Assembly: GCA_036846645.1 (NCBI GenBank)
Contig: DAIUBN010000011.1
Span: 1 to 31,539, forward strand
Length of the DNA: 31,539 nucleotides
Direction of reading: 5' to 3'
DNA from: JAAYUD01 sp036846645
GTDB lineage: Bacteria > Bacteroidota > Bacteroidia > Bacteroidales > Bacteroidaceae
Shown: piece by piece, positions 17,264 through 24,748 of the stretch
Position numbering within the stretch: the stretch's first letter is position 1
Layout: the number at the start of each line of letters is the position of its first letter
Translations under genes and position numbers: made by a program
The notes under the pieces: generated by a model
The model's input: only the letters and a program-made list of their open reading frames with translations
Database searches by the model: none
What the model was told of the DNA's origin: nothing

Positions 17264-17863
17264 ATGATTGAAACAAATGCTAACCATATAAACCGTGAAG
17301 ACCAATTGCTCCAAGCTATCATTGAAGACAATAAGATTGCTTATGAAGAACTTTTCAAACAATTTTATGCTCCTCTCTGCGTTTATGCTAAACGATATGT
17401 AGAAGATAGAGATAGCCGAGAAGATATTGTTGAAGAAGTCTTTGCTACTATTTGGGAAAAGCGGAAAAGTATTTTGATAACATCCTCAACAAAAGGATAT
17501 CTCATCACTTGCGTCAAGAATCAATGTCTCAACTTCCTACGAAAAGAAAATAATCATTTGTCCTATTGTGAGCATGTTAGAGAAGAGCACCTATCTTTTG
17601 TTGAAAACACAGAAGAACTGTTCACTCTCAACGAACTTGAAGCAATGCTCAAAATAGCTTTAGATAAGCTACCGCCTGAATACCGTATAGCTTTAGAAAT
17701 GTCGTACAACAAGAATATATCCTTAAATGAAATTGCAGAAAAGATTGGGGTTTCTACAAGAACGGTAGAACGATACAGAGACAAAGCAACAGAGCTATTA
17801 AGAAAAGAGCTGAAAGATTATCTGCCTATTGCCCTATATCTCATTCATCAAATAATGCGATAA
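17264..17863 (+). CDS. ECF sigma-70 family factor controlling the PUL
   Basis: A 199-residue extracytoplasmic-function sigma factor of the Bacteroidetes type. Region 2 (about 24-95) includes YEELFKQFYAPLCVYAKRYV, the -10-binding segment DSREDIVEEVFATIWEKR, and TKGYLITCVKNQCLNFLRK. Region 4 (about 125-180) has LPPEYRIALEMSYNKNISLNEIAEKIGVSTRTVERY, a helix-turn-helix for the -35 element. It is divergent from the FecR/SusC/SusD genes and should drive them once FecR releases it. The start at 17264 follows an AT-rich region with a TACATTTG box. Two hairpins downstream (17887-17905, 17943-17958) end its transcript. Confidence 0.94.
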   Translation: MIETNANHINREDQLLQAIIEDNKIAYEELFKQFYAPLCVYAKRYVEDRDSREDIVEEVFATIWEKRKSILITSSTKGYLITCVKNQCLNFLRKENNHLSYCEHVREEHLSFVENTEELFTLNELEAMLKIALDKLPPEYRIALEMSYNKNISLNEIAEKIGVSTRTVERYRDKATELLRKELKDYLPIALYLIHQIMR

Positions 17864-17886
17864 TTATAGTATAAATAAAACAGAAA

Positions 17887-17905
17887 GGGCTGCCGATGGC
17901 AGCCC
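17887..17905. terminator. Terminator between convergent genes
   Basis: A perfect 8-bp stem, GGGCTGCC (17887-17894) and GGCAGCCC (17898-17905), has a 3-base GAT loop. An AT-rich tail (GTATCTATTTATT) follows on + and TTTCTGTTTTATTTA follows on -. It serves the ECF gene (+) and possibly the DUF4252 operon (-). Confidence 0.75.
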
Positions 17906-17942
17906 GTATCTATTTATTAAGTCTTATGAAAAATTGAGAGAA

Positions 17943-17958
17943 GAAGCTTCACAGCTTC
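17943..17958 (+). terminator. Second small hairpin with T-rich tail
   Basis: GAAGCT (17943-17948) and AGCTTC (17953-17958) form a short stem with a TCAC loop, followed on + by GTTGTTTGTTTTAATT. It is a weaker backup terminator behind 17887-17905. Confidence 0.45.
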
Positions 17959-18024
17959 GTTGTTTGTTTTAATTAAGCACACTAACTATATTTTTTAAGC
18001 AAATGAAAATATATCTTTTTTAGT

Positions 18025-18510
18025 CTAAGAACGTTTCTGCTTCATCGAACCGGCAAGCTCTGAAATAAAATCATCACTCATAATGCCTGTGAAGTTGATT
18101 ACCGAGAATTTCTTCCGATAATTGGTCAACATCACCATTTCGACAATCGTTCCTTTATGTCTTCTCACCATAATACGACTTTCTCCAAATTTATCTTTCG
18201 AAGAGAGATATGGGTCGAAGCGGTCAGAATTCTTCTCCACTATCTTTAATGCTTCCTGATAGTAGCGAGTTGCTTTCACCTTAGCGGTGATGAGCTGCAT
18301 ACTCTTCAGGTTGGAGATTACTTCAGCCATGTTCTCGTCTTTCTCTACGGCATCTACTTTCAATATCTGTTTCATCATCGTAGGACTGATAGTGATACAA
18401 GAGAGATTGGCGTCACTTTTATGTTCTGCCATGAATCTTGTAGCAAAATCCTGAGCCGCTACCGTAACAGAAAGAACTGTCATCAATAAAGTCAAAAGAA
18501 CGCTCTTCAT
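18025..18510 (-). CDS. DUF4252 secreted protein
   Basis: A 161-residue protein from the ATG at 18510, which lies one base after the stop of the upstream gene; an ATG at 18519 would add three residues and overlap that stop. It has a type I signal peptide (MKSVLLTLLMTVLSVTVAAQ). The mature part matches the DUF4252 pattern: SCITISPTMMKQIL near the start, a helical segment with SNLKSMQLITAK, and the ending FSVINFTGIMSDDFISELAG. Function is unknown. DUF4252 genes commonly sit in Bacteroidales ECF sigma operons, as here, where the gene is third after the sigma factor and a one-TM protein. An envelope-stress role is inferred from that context only. Confidence 0.82.
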   Translation of the reverse strand: MKSVLLTLLMTVLSVTVAAQDFATRFMAEHKSDANLSCITISPTMMKQILKVDAVEKDENMAEVISNLKSMQLITAKVKATRYYQEALKIVEKNSDRFDPYLSSKDKFGESRIMVRRHKGTIVEMVMLTNYRKKFSVINFTGIMSDDFISELAGSMKQKRS

Positions 18511-18511
18511 A

Positions 18512-19024
18512 TCATTCATTCATCACTGAATCGGGTTCTACCTTCATACTGTCGGCAGGAGCCTGAGCCTGTGATTTATTAATTTCATCTGATAATATCG
18601 ACAATGCTGAAGAAACTTTCTTGTAAGCCACATTCGGATCGTCGTAAGTATCTTTATAATTATTATAGTTATAGTCGAGTGCATCATTTTGGAACAACGT
18701 GCGCTGTGCTACATTTCCCAACATCAGGAAAGCGGCAACTACAGCTGCTGCACGGAACAAAGGTCTGAAACGACTCACCAATGTCAAGCGTTTAGCTTTA
18801 ACCACCAGTTTGTTTTCTACCTTTGCCAAGATACGGGCATCAAAATCAGCACCCAATCCTTCGGCCTGTTCCTCACTCTGATAAACAAATAGATCCTTAT
18901 AAGGCAATAGCTCTGCCGGAACTTCACTGTGAGTGAAGAAATCGCGCAACTGGCGTTCTTCCTCGAGAGAAGTTTCGCATTTCCAGTAACGCTCCAACAA
19001 TTGTTCAATATTCTTATAATCCAT
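18512..19024 (-). CDS. Putative one-TM anti-sigma factor
   Basis: A 170-residue protein with a cytoplasmic helical N-terminus (IEQLLERYWKCETSLEEERQ, 6-25), one transmembrane helix at about 90-107 (LFRAAAVVAAFLMLGNV) and a polar, Tyr/Asn/Asp-rich exported tail. The N-terminal layout (short helix, then ...EEERQLRDFF) resembles anti-sigma factors. The HxxxCxxC zinc motif of ZAS anti-sigmas is absent: the only Cys is Cys17. It overlaps the sigma gene by 11 bases, which suggests translational coupling and stoichiometric expression with its target. Anti-sigma function is inferred from gene order and topology. No enzymatic domain is visible. Confidence 0.7.
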   Translation of the reverse strand: MDYKNIEQLLERYWKCETSLEEERQLRDFFTHSEVPAELLPYKDLFVYQSEEQAEGLGADFDARILAKVENKLVVKAKRLTLVSRFRPLFRAAAVVAAFLMLGNVAQRTLFQNDALDYNYNNYKDTYDDPNVAYKKVSSALSILSDEINKSQAQAPADSMKVEPDSVMNE

Positions 19025-19523
19025 ATCCGTCTATCGCTAAAAATTTTTCTTTTACTTTCTGTCGTGCTCTAAACAGCGTCACTTTTACTTGTTCTTCTGT
19101 TATTTGCATGACCGTTGCAATTTCTTTATAATTCTTTCCTTCGATATCCCGAAGCTGTAGCACAGCTCGTTGTTTCTCTGGAAGTTCGTTAATCAATCGG
19201 TGAATGAGCTTCATTCTTTCGGCTTTCACCAATTCATTATAGGGTCCCGATGCATCACTCGCTTCTTCCATCTCCGGTGTCAGTTCCACATGATTGGCAT
19301 CCATCTTCTCGCTTCTATCGATTGCCAGATTTTTTGCAACCGTGAGGCAGAAAGCCTCAATAGAATCGAACTTAGACCACTCGTCACGCTTACTCCACAC
19401 TCTCAACATAGTATCCTGCACGACATCTTCTGCTTCAGCCCTATCCAGGGTAATTCGAAGCGCCAACCTAAAGAGTTTATCTTTAAGCGGCAATATGTCT
19501 TTACGGAAGCTAATTTCTTGCAT
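19014..19523 (-). CDS. ECF sigma factor (second system)
   Basis: A 169-residue ECF sigma factor unlike the PUL one. Region 2 (about 10-75) includes LALRITLDRAEAEDVVQDTMLRVW and EAFCLTVAKNLAIDRSEK. Region 4 (about 105-155) includes INELPEKQRAVLQLRDIEGK and YKEIATVMQITEEQVKVTLFRAR. It heads an operon with the putative anti-sigma and DUF4252 genes, each overlapping or abutting the next. Upstream, GTAAC-N16-CGTC suggests that it drives its own promoter. It lies behind argB in the same direction, without a terminator between, so some read-through is possible. It is probably an envelope or stress regulator; this is not tied to glycan use by any adjacent SusC. Confidence 0.92.
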   Translation of the reverse strand: MQEISFRKDILPLKDKLFRLALRITLDRAEAEDVVQDTMLRVWSKRDEWSKFDSIEAFCLTVAKNLAIDRSEKMDANHVELTPEMEEASDASGPYNELVKAERMKLIHRLINELPEKQRAVLQLRDIEGKNYKEIATVMQITEEQVKVTLFRARQKVKEKFLAIDGYGL

Positions 19524-19534
19524 CTCTATAATAA

Positions 19535-19560
19535 TGACGGTTGAGGGGGAGAAAAGTTAC
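19535..19560 (-). promoter_or_regulatory. ECF-type autoregulatory promoter
   Basis: On the - strand, GTAAC (19560-19556) is separated by 16 bases from CGTCA (19539-19535). This is the layout of ECF-dependent -35 and -10 elements, just 12 bases before the sigma ATG at 19523. The leader would be very short or the start may lie slightly downstream. Autoregulation by the sigma factor is inferred. Confidence 0.55.
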
Positions 19561-19584
19561 AGAAGAAGTGCAACTTTTTTAAAA

Positions 19585-20358
19585 TTATTTTTTGATATGA
19601 GTTCCACTAGTGGAATTAATCGCTGAAGCAGAGGTGATTACAACTTCTTCTACACCAGAAGAAATTGCAGAAAAAGCATTCTCTAATTTAGGAATCATCC
19701 CTCCTTGAATTACTTTTTCGGCAACAAGACGCTGAAAATCTTCTTGATTGATAGAAGATATAACACTGTCGTCATCGTTTTCATCACGAAGCACACCTTT
19801 CTTTTCGAAACAGTACATCAGCGTGACATCAAAGTAAGAAGCGAGTGCTTTGGCCGTTTCGCCGGCAATGGTATCGGCATTGGTATTCAATATATGTCCT
19901 TCTCCATCATGGGTCAGGGGAGCCATTACCGGTACTATACCTTTATTAATAAGATAAGAAAGCATTTCACCATCTACCTTTTCGACATCACCGACAAAGC
20001 CGTAGTCTACATCTTTTACTGGACGCTTCACCGAGCGAATAGCGTTCATATCTGCTCCGGTAAGGCCCAAGGCGTTGATGCCTATAGACTGAAGTTGTGC
20101 AACGATAGTCTTGTTAACCAATCCGCCATAGACCATGGTGACAATCCGAAGCATTGATTCGTCGGTAATACGGCGGCCATTCACCATCTTCGTTTCAATG
20201 CCAAGATCGGCTGCCAACTTGGTTGCCGAACGGCCACCACCATGCACCAACAATTTCTTTCCTTCTATTGCGGCAAAGTCCGATAATAACAGACGGAGAG
20301 AAGCATCGTCTTCGACGACCTTCCCTCCCACCTTGATAATAGTAAGTTTCTCTTTCAT
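19585..20358 (-). CDS. argB: Acetylglutamate (or succinylglutamate) kinase, arginine biosynthesis
   Basis: A 257-residue amino acid kinase of normal length for ArgB. N-terminal KVGGK (9-13) binds the phosphates, HGGG (39-42) is the oxyanion glycine loop, and MVNGRRITDESML and LGLTGADMN are substrate/nucleotide elements. The C-terminal IQGGMIPKLENAFSAI is the nucleotide-binding signature. It phosphorylates the gamma-carboxylate of N-acylglutamate in the second step of arginine synthesis. In Bacteroides this pathway is reported to use succinylated intermediates, so the real acyl group may be succinyl. It lies 29 bases downstream of speA, so arginine synthesis and decarboxylation genes are probably cotranscribed. 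Confidence 0.95.
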   Translation of the reverse strand: MKEKLTIIKVGGKVVEDDASLRLLLSDFAAIEGKKLLVHGGGRSATKLAADLGIETKMVNGRRITDESMLRIVTMVYGGLVNKTIVAQLQSIGINALGLTGADMNAIRSVKRPVKDVDYGFVGDVEKVDGEMLSYLINKGIVPVMAPLTHDGEGHILNTNADTIAGETAKALASYFDVTLMYCFEKKGVLRDENDDDSVISSINQEDFQRLVAEKVIQGGMIPKLENAFSAISSGVEEVVITSASAINSTSGTHIKK

Positions 20359-20387
20359 TATTTAGATGATAATATATATCACTTTTT

Positions 20388-22280
20388 TTACTCCAGATAA
20401 GTATAGCCATACAAGCCGCTTCGATAGTTGGATAGAAATTCTTTTCCTTCCTCGAGCGATATTTTTCCTTCTTTGACAGATTTAGTCACCCATGTTTCGA
20501 GAGTTCTTACCAAGCGCTTCGGACTGTACTGAACATAGTCGAGTACTTCGGCAACGGTTTCACCGTCGATAATCTGATCGATGGTATAGCCTTTTTCGTT
20601 GACCGAGACATGAATAGCATTGGTATCGCCAAACAGATTGTGCATATCGCCCAATATCTCTTGATAGGCACCAACAAGAAAGACTCCGATGAAATAGGGT
20701 TCTTTACCTTTCAAGTTGTGTATCGGCATAAAGTCGTTCACTCCTTTAGGAGAAATGAAATTGGCAATCTTTCCATCCGAGTCACAAGTGATATCCTGCA
20801 ATGTTGCCGAACGATCGGGTTTTTCATCGAGACGTTGGATAGGCATGATAGGGAATATCTGGTCGATAGCCCAAGAGTCGGGTAGAGATTGGAAAATAGA
20901 GAAGTTACAGAAGTACTTATCGGCAAGCAGTTTCGACAAGCCACGGAATTCATCGGGAGCATGCTTCATGCCTTTAGCTATCATATTTACTTCTCGAGTG
21001 ATAGACCAATAAAGACGTTCTATCTTGGCACGAGTAGCCAAGTCTACCAGTCCGTGGCTGAATAAATCGAGCGCTTCTTCCCTTATCTGCTGGGCATCGT
21101 GCCAGTCTTCGTACATTCTACCTTGGTTTACGGTATCCCAAATATTGTACATCTCTTGCAACAGCTCATGATCTTTCTCGGTCACCTCTTCGTCTTCATC
21201 CCACTCGGGAAGCGAAGCGGTTTCGAGCACTTCGCAAATCAGCACCGAGTGATGAGCGGTGAGCGCTCTTCCACTCTCGGTAATAATATTGGGATGAGGT
21301 ATTCCATTCTTATCGCTCACATCGACCATTGTTGAAATGGAGTCGTTGACATACTCTTGCAGCGAATAATTCACACTACTTTCGCTACTCGAAGAACGGG
21401 TACCGTCATAGTCTACTCCCAATCCACCGCCGATATCAACAAACTCTACAGCAAAGCCCATCGAATGAATCTGAACATAGAATTGGGCCGCTTCACGAAG
21501 TGCGGTTTTGATGCGACGTATCTTAGTAACCTGACTGCCGATATGGAAATGAATCAGTTTGAGGCAATCTTTCATTTCTTTCTCTTCGAGGAAATGAAGG
21601 GCCTCAATCAATTCGCTTGATGTAAGTCCGAACTTACTGGCGTCGCCGCCCGACTCTTCCCATTTGCCGCTACCCGACGAAGCTAACTTGATACGGATTC
21701 CAATGTTGGGACGTACATTGAGTTGTTTCGACATCTTGGCAATGAGCTTCAGCTCGTTCATCTTCTCTACGACGAGGAAGATACGTTTGCCCATCTTCTG
21801 AGCCAGCAATGCAAGTTCTATATAGCTTTCGTCCTTATATCCATTACAAATAATTAATGAGTCGGTATCGGCATTCACAGCGATAACAGCATGCAGTTCG
21901 GGTTTCGAACCCGCTTCCAAACCCAGATTGAACTTTTTGCCATGGCTGATGATCTCTTCGACAACAGGACGCATCTGATTCACTTTGATAGGATAGATAA
22001 TAAAGTTCTGAGCTTTATATCCATACTCATCCGAGGCCTGCTCAAAACATTTGGCTGTAGCCTCGATACGATTGTCCAAAATATCAGGGAACCGTATCAA
22101 CATCGGGGCTGTTACATCTCGCAACGCCAACTCATCGACAAGATCCTTCAGATCGACAGGAGCACTACCTTTACGGGCAGTCACTTCAACGTGACCTTTC
22201 TCGTTAATAGCAAAATAGGGAGAACCCCATCCATTGATGTTGTAGAGTTCTTCGGAATCTTCTATACGCCACTTTCTCAT
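20388..22280 (-). CDS. speA: Biosynthetic arginine decarboxylase (PLP)
   Basis: A 630-residue enzyme, full length for SpeA. It converts arginine to agmatine, the first step of the agmatine route to putrescine and spermidine. The alanine-racemase-fold barrel carries the PLP lysine Lys99 in IIYPIKVNQ. Later motifs include LIHFHIGSQV, VDIGGGLGVDYDG and ESGRALTAHHSV for cofactor and substrate. The C-terminal part has LGDMHNLFGDTNAIHVS, typical of SpeA. No signal peptide; cytoplasmic. It precedes argB by 29 bases. A good TAnnTTTG/ATTG promoter overlaps the end of aroK, so the pair can be expressed separately from aroK. Confidence 0.97.
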   Translation of the reverse strand: MRKWRIEDSEELYNINGWGSPYFAINEKGHVEVTARKGSAPVDLKDLVDELALRDVTAPMLIRFPDILDNRIEATAKCFEQASDEYGYKAQNFIIYPIKVNQMRPVVEEIISHGKKFNLGLEAGSKPELHAVIAVNADTDSLIICNGYKDESYIELALLAQKMGKRIFLVVEKMNELKLIAKMSKQLNVRPNIGIRIKLASSGSGKWEESGGDASKFGLTSSELIEALHFLEEKEMKDCLKLIHFHIGSQVTKIRRIKTALREAAQFYVQIHSMGFAVEFVDIGGGLGVDYDGTRSSSSESSVNYSLQEYVNDSISTMVDVSDKNGIPHPNIITESGRALTAHHSVLICEVLETASLPEWDEDEEVTEKDHELLQEMYNIWDTVNQGRMYEDWHDAQQIREEALDLFSHGLVDLATRAKIERLYWSITREVNMIAKGMKHAPDEFRGLSKLLADKYFCNFSIFQSLPDSWAIDQIFPIMPIQRLDEKPDRSATLQDITCDSDGKIANFISPKGVNDFMPIHNLKGKEPYFIGVFLVGAYQEILGDMHNLFGDTNAIHVSVNEKGYTIDQIIDGETVAEVLDYVQYSPKRLVRTLETWVTKSVKEGKISLEEGKEFLSNYRSGLYGYTYLE

Positions 22281-22331
22281 TTTAATTCTTTTATTCGATT
22301 CTTTTTATTTATGGTTGATTATTAACTGTTG

Positions 22332-22363
22332 CAAAAGTAGATATTAATTATGAATAACTCAAT
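22332..22363 (-). promoter_or_regulatory. Bacteroides-type promoter for speA-argB
   Basis: On the - strand ATTG (22363-22360) lies 20 bases before TACTTTTG (22339-22332), fitting -33 TTTG and -7 TAnnTTTG. The -33 element overlaps the aroK stop codon. Expected start is near 22325, giving a leader of about 45 bases. Confidence 0.6.
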
Positions 22364-22892
22364 GAGTTATGTTTAAAAGTTGTTGTAAACGAACAACAGA
22401 CTGGGCTACTTGCGATCGAGTCTCCAGCTTGCTTCCATCAAAAGTATATTCGGCCTGGGTATAGATAGGCAGACGTTGCTCTAATGCCGAAGCAATAAAA
22501 GCCTTCAATTCATCGTCTGATTTACCTTTTATAGAAGGTCTGTTCATCGAAGCTATCTTCAAGCGGATAAAGAGTACCGACTGACTGACATCCAAAAACA
22601 CCGTATCTCCCATGCTCTTCATATAATCCATATTATCGAAGAAACAAGGAGTGCCGCCTCCGGTAGAAACAACAACGTCTTCGAATTCGCTCACCTCATG
22701 AAGTGCATTCTTTTCAATTTGGCGAAAAGCAGCCTCACCACGCTCGGCAAATAGCTGCGAGATTGTTTTATGAAAGCGCTCCTCGATATACCAATCAAGG
22801 TCGACAAACGACAGATTCATCGCCTTGGCAAAAGCCTTTCCCAAAGTTGTTTTGCCAGCACCCATATAACCAATTAAGAATATTCGAATCAT
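22359..22892 (-). CDS. aroK: Shikimate kinase
   Basis: A 177-residue protein from the ATG at 22892; an upstream ATG at 22913 would add seven residues ahead of MIRIFLIGYMGAGKTT, and the shorter form fits the family. The Walker A loop is GYMGAGKTT (8-16). The shikimate-binding Asp is in VDLDWYIEE, and a GGG (STGGGTPC) and FRQIEKNAL supply further substrate contacts. It phosphorylates shikimate at O3 in the chorismate pathway to aromatic amino acids. It is divergent from rnhA (76 bases apart) and is followed by the speA promoter. A TAATTTTG box lies 19 bases upstream of the start. Confidence 0.95.
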   Translation of the reverse strand: MIRIFLIGYMGAGKTTLGKAFAKAMNLSFVDLDWYIEERFHKTISQLFAERGEAAFRQIEKNALHEVSEFEDVVVSTGGGTPCFFDNMDYMKSMGDTVFLDVSQSVLFIRLKIASMNRPSIKGKSDDELKAFIASALEQRLPIYTQAEYTFDGSKLETRSQVAQSVVRLQQLLNITH

Positions 22893-22910
22893 TATTTCGA
22901 CAATTTGGTA

Positions 22911-22918
22911 CAAAATTA
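22911..22918 (-). promoter_or_regulatory. Candidate -7 box for aroK
   Basis: The - strand reads TAATTTTG, matching TAnnTTTG, 19 bases before the aroK ATG chosen here. It supports the shorter start, because the upstream ATG (22913) would fall inside the box. No clear -33 TTTG is seen. Confidence 0.45.
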
Positions 22919-22968
22919 ATGATTAAAACGAAATTCGTCGTATCTTTATCCGATAAAATAGAATTTTT

Positions 22969-23604
22969 ATGGCAAAACAGAAATATTATGTCGTTTGGGA
23001 GGGATTAAATCCGGGTATTTATACCAGTTGGACCGATTGTCAGCTTCAAACGAAGGGAGTGAAAGAGGCTAAATTCAAATCTTTCGATTCCATCGAAGAA
23101 GCACGACAAGCTTTTGCGGGTTCACCGGCAGATTATATCGTCCGAAAAGCCTCATCCTCTCACACCTCTTTGTCTTCTGCCGAAAGAGTTTTGCCAAAAG
23201 AAGTCGAACAAAACAGTCTGGCTGTTGATGCAGCCTGTAGCGGCAACCCCGGGAAAATGGAGTATCGAGGAATACATATTGCCAGTGGACAAGTAGTATT
23301 CCACTTCGGTCCTATATTCGGTACTAATAATATAGGAGAATTTCTTGCCATTGTCCACGGGCTAGCACTCATCAAACAAAAAGGCTTCGACATGCCTATC
23401 TATAGCGACAGCCGCAATGCCATCGCTTGGGTCAAAGCCAAGAAATGCCGCACTAAGCTAGTACGAAACGCCAAGACCGAAAAAGTCTACGAACTTATCG
23501 AACGTGCCGAATCATGGTTGAAGAGCAACACATATTCTACCCACATCATGAAGTGGGAGACTTCCAAATGGGGCGAAGTACCGGCCGACTTCGGAAGAAA
23601 ATGA
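22969..23604 (+). CDS. rnhA: Ribonuclease H with viroplasmin-like N-terminal domain
   Basis: A 211-residue protein with two parts. Residues 3-50 form a caulimovirus viroplasmin-like domain (KYYVVWEGLNPGIYTSW, then QTKGVKEAKFKSFDSIEEA), which binds RNA/DNA hybrid in eukaryotic RNase H1. Residues about 84-211 form the RNase H fold with the metal-binding set Asp87 (AVDAAC), Glu124 (NIGEFLAI), Asp147 (YSDSRNA) and Asp207 (PADFGRK). It degrades RNA in RNA-DNA hybrids such as R-loops and primers. The domain layout is usual in Bacteroidetes. It stands alone on +, divergent from aroK, with 78 bases before the DUF1016 gene. Confidence 0.94.
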   Translation: MAKQKYYVVWEGLNPGIYTSWTDCQLQTKGVKEAKFKSFDSIEEARQAFAGSPADYIVRKASSSHTSLSSAERVLPKEVEQNSLAVDAACSGNPGKMEYRGIHIASGQVVFHFGPIFGTNNIGEFLAIVHGLALIKQKGFDMPIYSDSRNAIAWVKAKKCRTKLVRNAKTEKVYELIERAESWLKSNTYSTHIMKWETSKWGEVPADFGRK

Positions 23605-23682
23605 CTTCAGACCTCTTGGCAAAATAATGAAAAACATAACCGATTAAGAATAACATTATATTTTACTTGAACGTTCGAAACT

Positions 23683-24741
23683 ATGAAAGAAAAACTAAGT
23701 ATGAATAGCGAATTCTCCGAATGGATAAAAAACATCAAAAGAGAAATACGCAGTGCACAAATAAAAACAGCTGTTAAGGTCAATAGTGGACTACTCCACC
23801 TATATTGGAATCTTGGTAAAGAAATAACCGAACGGCAGAAAACCTCTAATTGGGGTGATGGCTTTCTCAAAGAACTCAGTCGAGAATTGATAACAGAATT
23901 TCCTAATATGAAAGGATTCTCTTATACCAATATTAGATATATAAGACAATGGTATCTATTTTATAATCAGAACCATACAATTTGCCAACAAGTTGTTGGC
24001 AAATTAGGCGAAGAGATTTTCTTTTCTGTTCCATGGGGACACCATTTATATATTATGTCATCTTGTAAGGATCTTAATAAAGCAATATTTTATCTGCAAA
24101 AGACAGTAGAGAATGGATGGAGTAGAGCCGTTTTACTTAATTTTCTTGACACTGATCTATATGAACGCCAAGGTAAAGCCGTAAATAACTTTTCTAAATT
24201 TCTTCCTAATACGCAAAGCGAATTAGCACAGCAAACTTTAAAAGATCCTTATACATTCGATTTTATCACTCTAACTGATGATTACAAAGAACGAGAACTC
24301 GAAGATGCTTTGACTGGCAATATCACCCACTTCCTAATAGAACTAGGTCAAGGCTTTGCCTATGTAGGTCGCCAAGTTCCACTTGAGATAGGCGACGAAA
24401 CTCTTTTTGCAGACCTTCTATTTTACCATCTTGACCTACGATGTTATATTGTTATAGAACTTAAAGCAAGTAAATTCAAGCCCGCCTTCATAGGTCAGTT
24501 GGGTACTTATATTAGCGCCATCAATCATCTGAAAAAGAAACCTGGCGACAATGACACCATAGGTCTTATCGTTTGTAAAACCAAAAATGACGTAATGGCT
24601 CAGTATTCTTTAGAATCCAGTAGCCAGCCTATTGGAATATCTGAATATGAGTTATCAAAACTCATCCCTGACAATTTCAAGAGCCAATTACCATCTATTG
24701 AAGAAATAGAAAATTCGATACGCAATATGGACGATAATTAA
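23683..24741 (+). CDS. DUF1016 (YhcG-like) PD-(D/E)XK nuclease family protein
   Basis: A 352-residue protein with a helical DUF1016 N-terminal domain (about 10-165; LYWNLGKEI, FLKELSRELITEFPNMKGFS, then the NIRYIRQWYLFY region). A C-terminal PD-(D/E)XK nuclease domain (about 185-335) has ELEDALTGNITHFLIELGQGFAYVGRQ, metal-site Asp244 (LFADLLFY), Glu259 and Lys261 (VIELKASKFKP) and Gln272 (GQLGTY). The family is widespread as single accessory genes; DNA processing or mobile-element/defence roles are proposed but not settled. All core residues are intact, so it is probably active. It ends 7 bases before the stop of the convergent GH53 gene. Met7 (23701) is an alternative start. Confidence 0.88.
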   Translation: MKEKLSMNSEFSEWIKNIKREIRSAQIKTAVKVNSGLLHLYWNLGKEITERQKTSNWGDGFLKELSRELITEFPNMKGFSYTNIRYIRQWYLFYNQNHTICQQVVGKLGEEIFFSVPWGHHLYIMSSCKDLNKAIFYLQKTVENGWSRAVLLNFLDTDLYERQGKAVNNFSKFLPNTQSELAQQTLKDPYTFDFITLTDDYKERELEDALTGNITHFLIELGQGFAYVGRQVPLEIGDETLFADLLFYHLDLRCYIVIELKASKFKPAFIGQLGTYISAINHLKKKPGDNDTIGLIVCKTKNDVMAQYSLESSSQPIGISEYELSKLIPDNFKSQLPSIEEIENSIRNMDDN

Positions 24742-24748
24742 GTCATTA

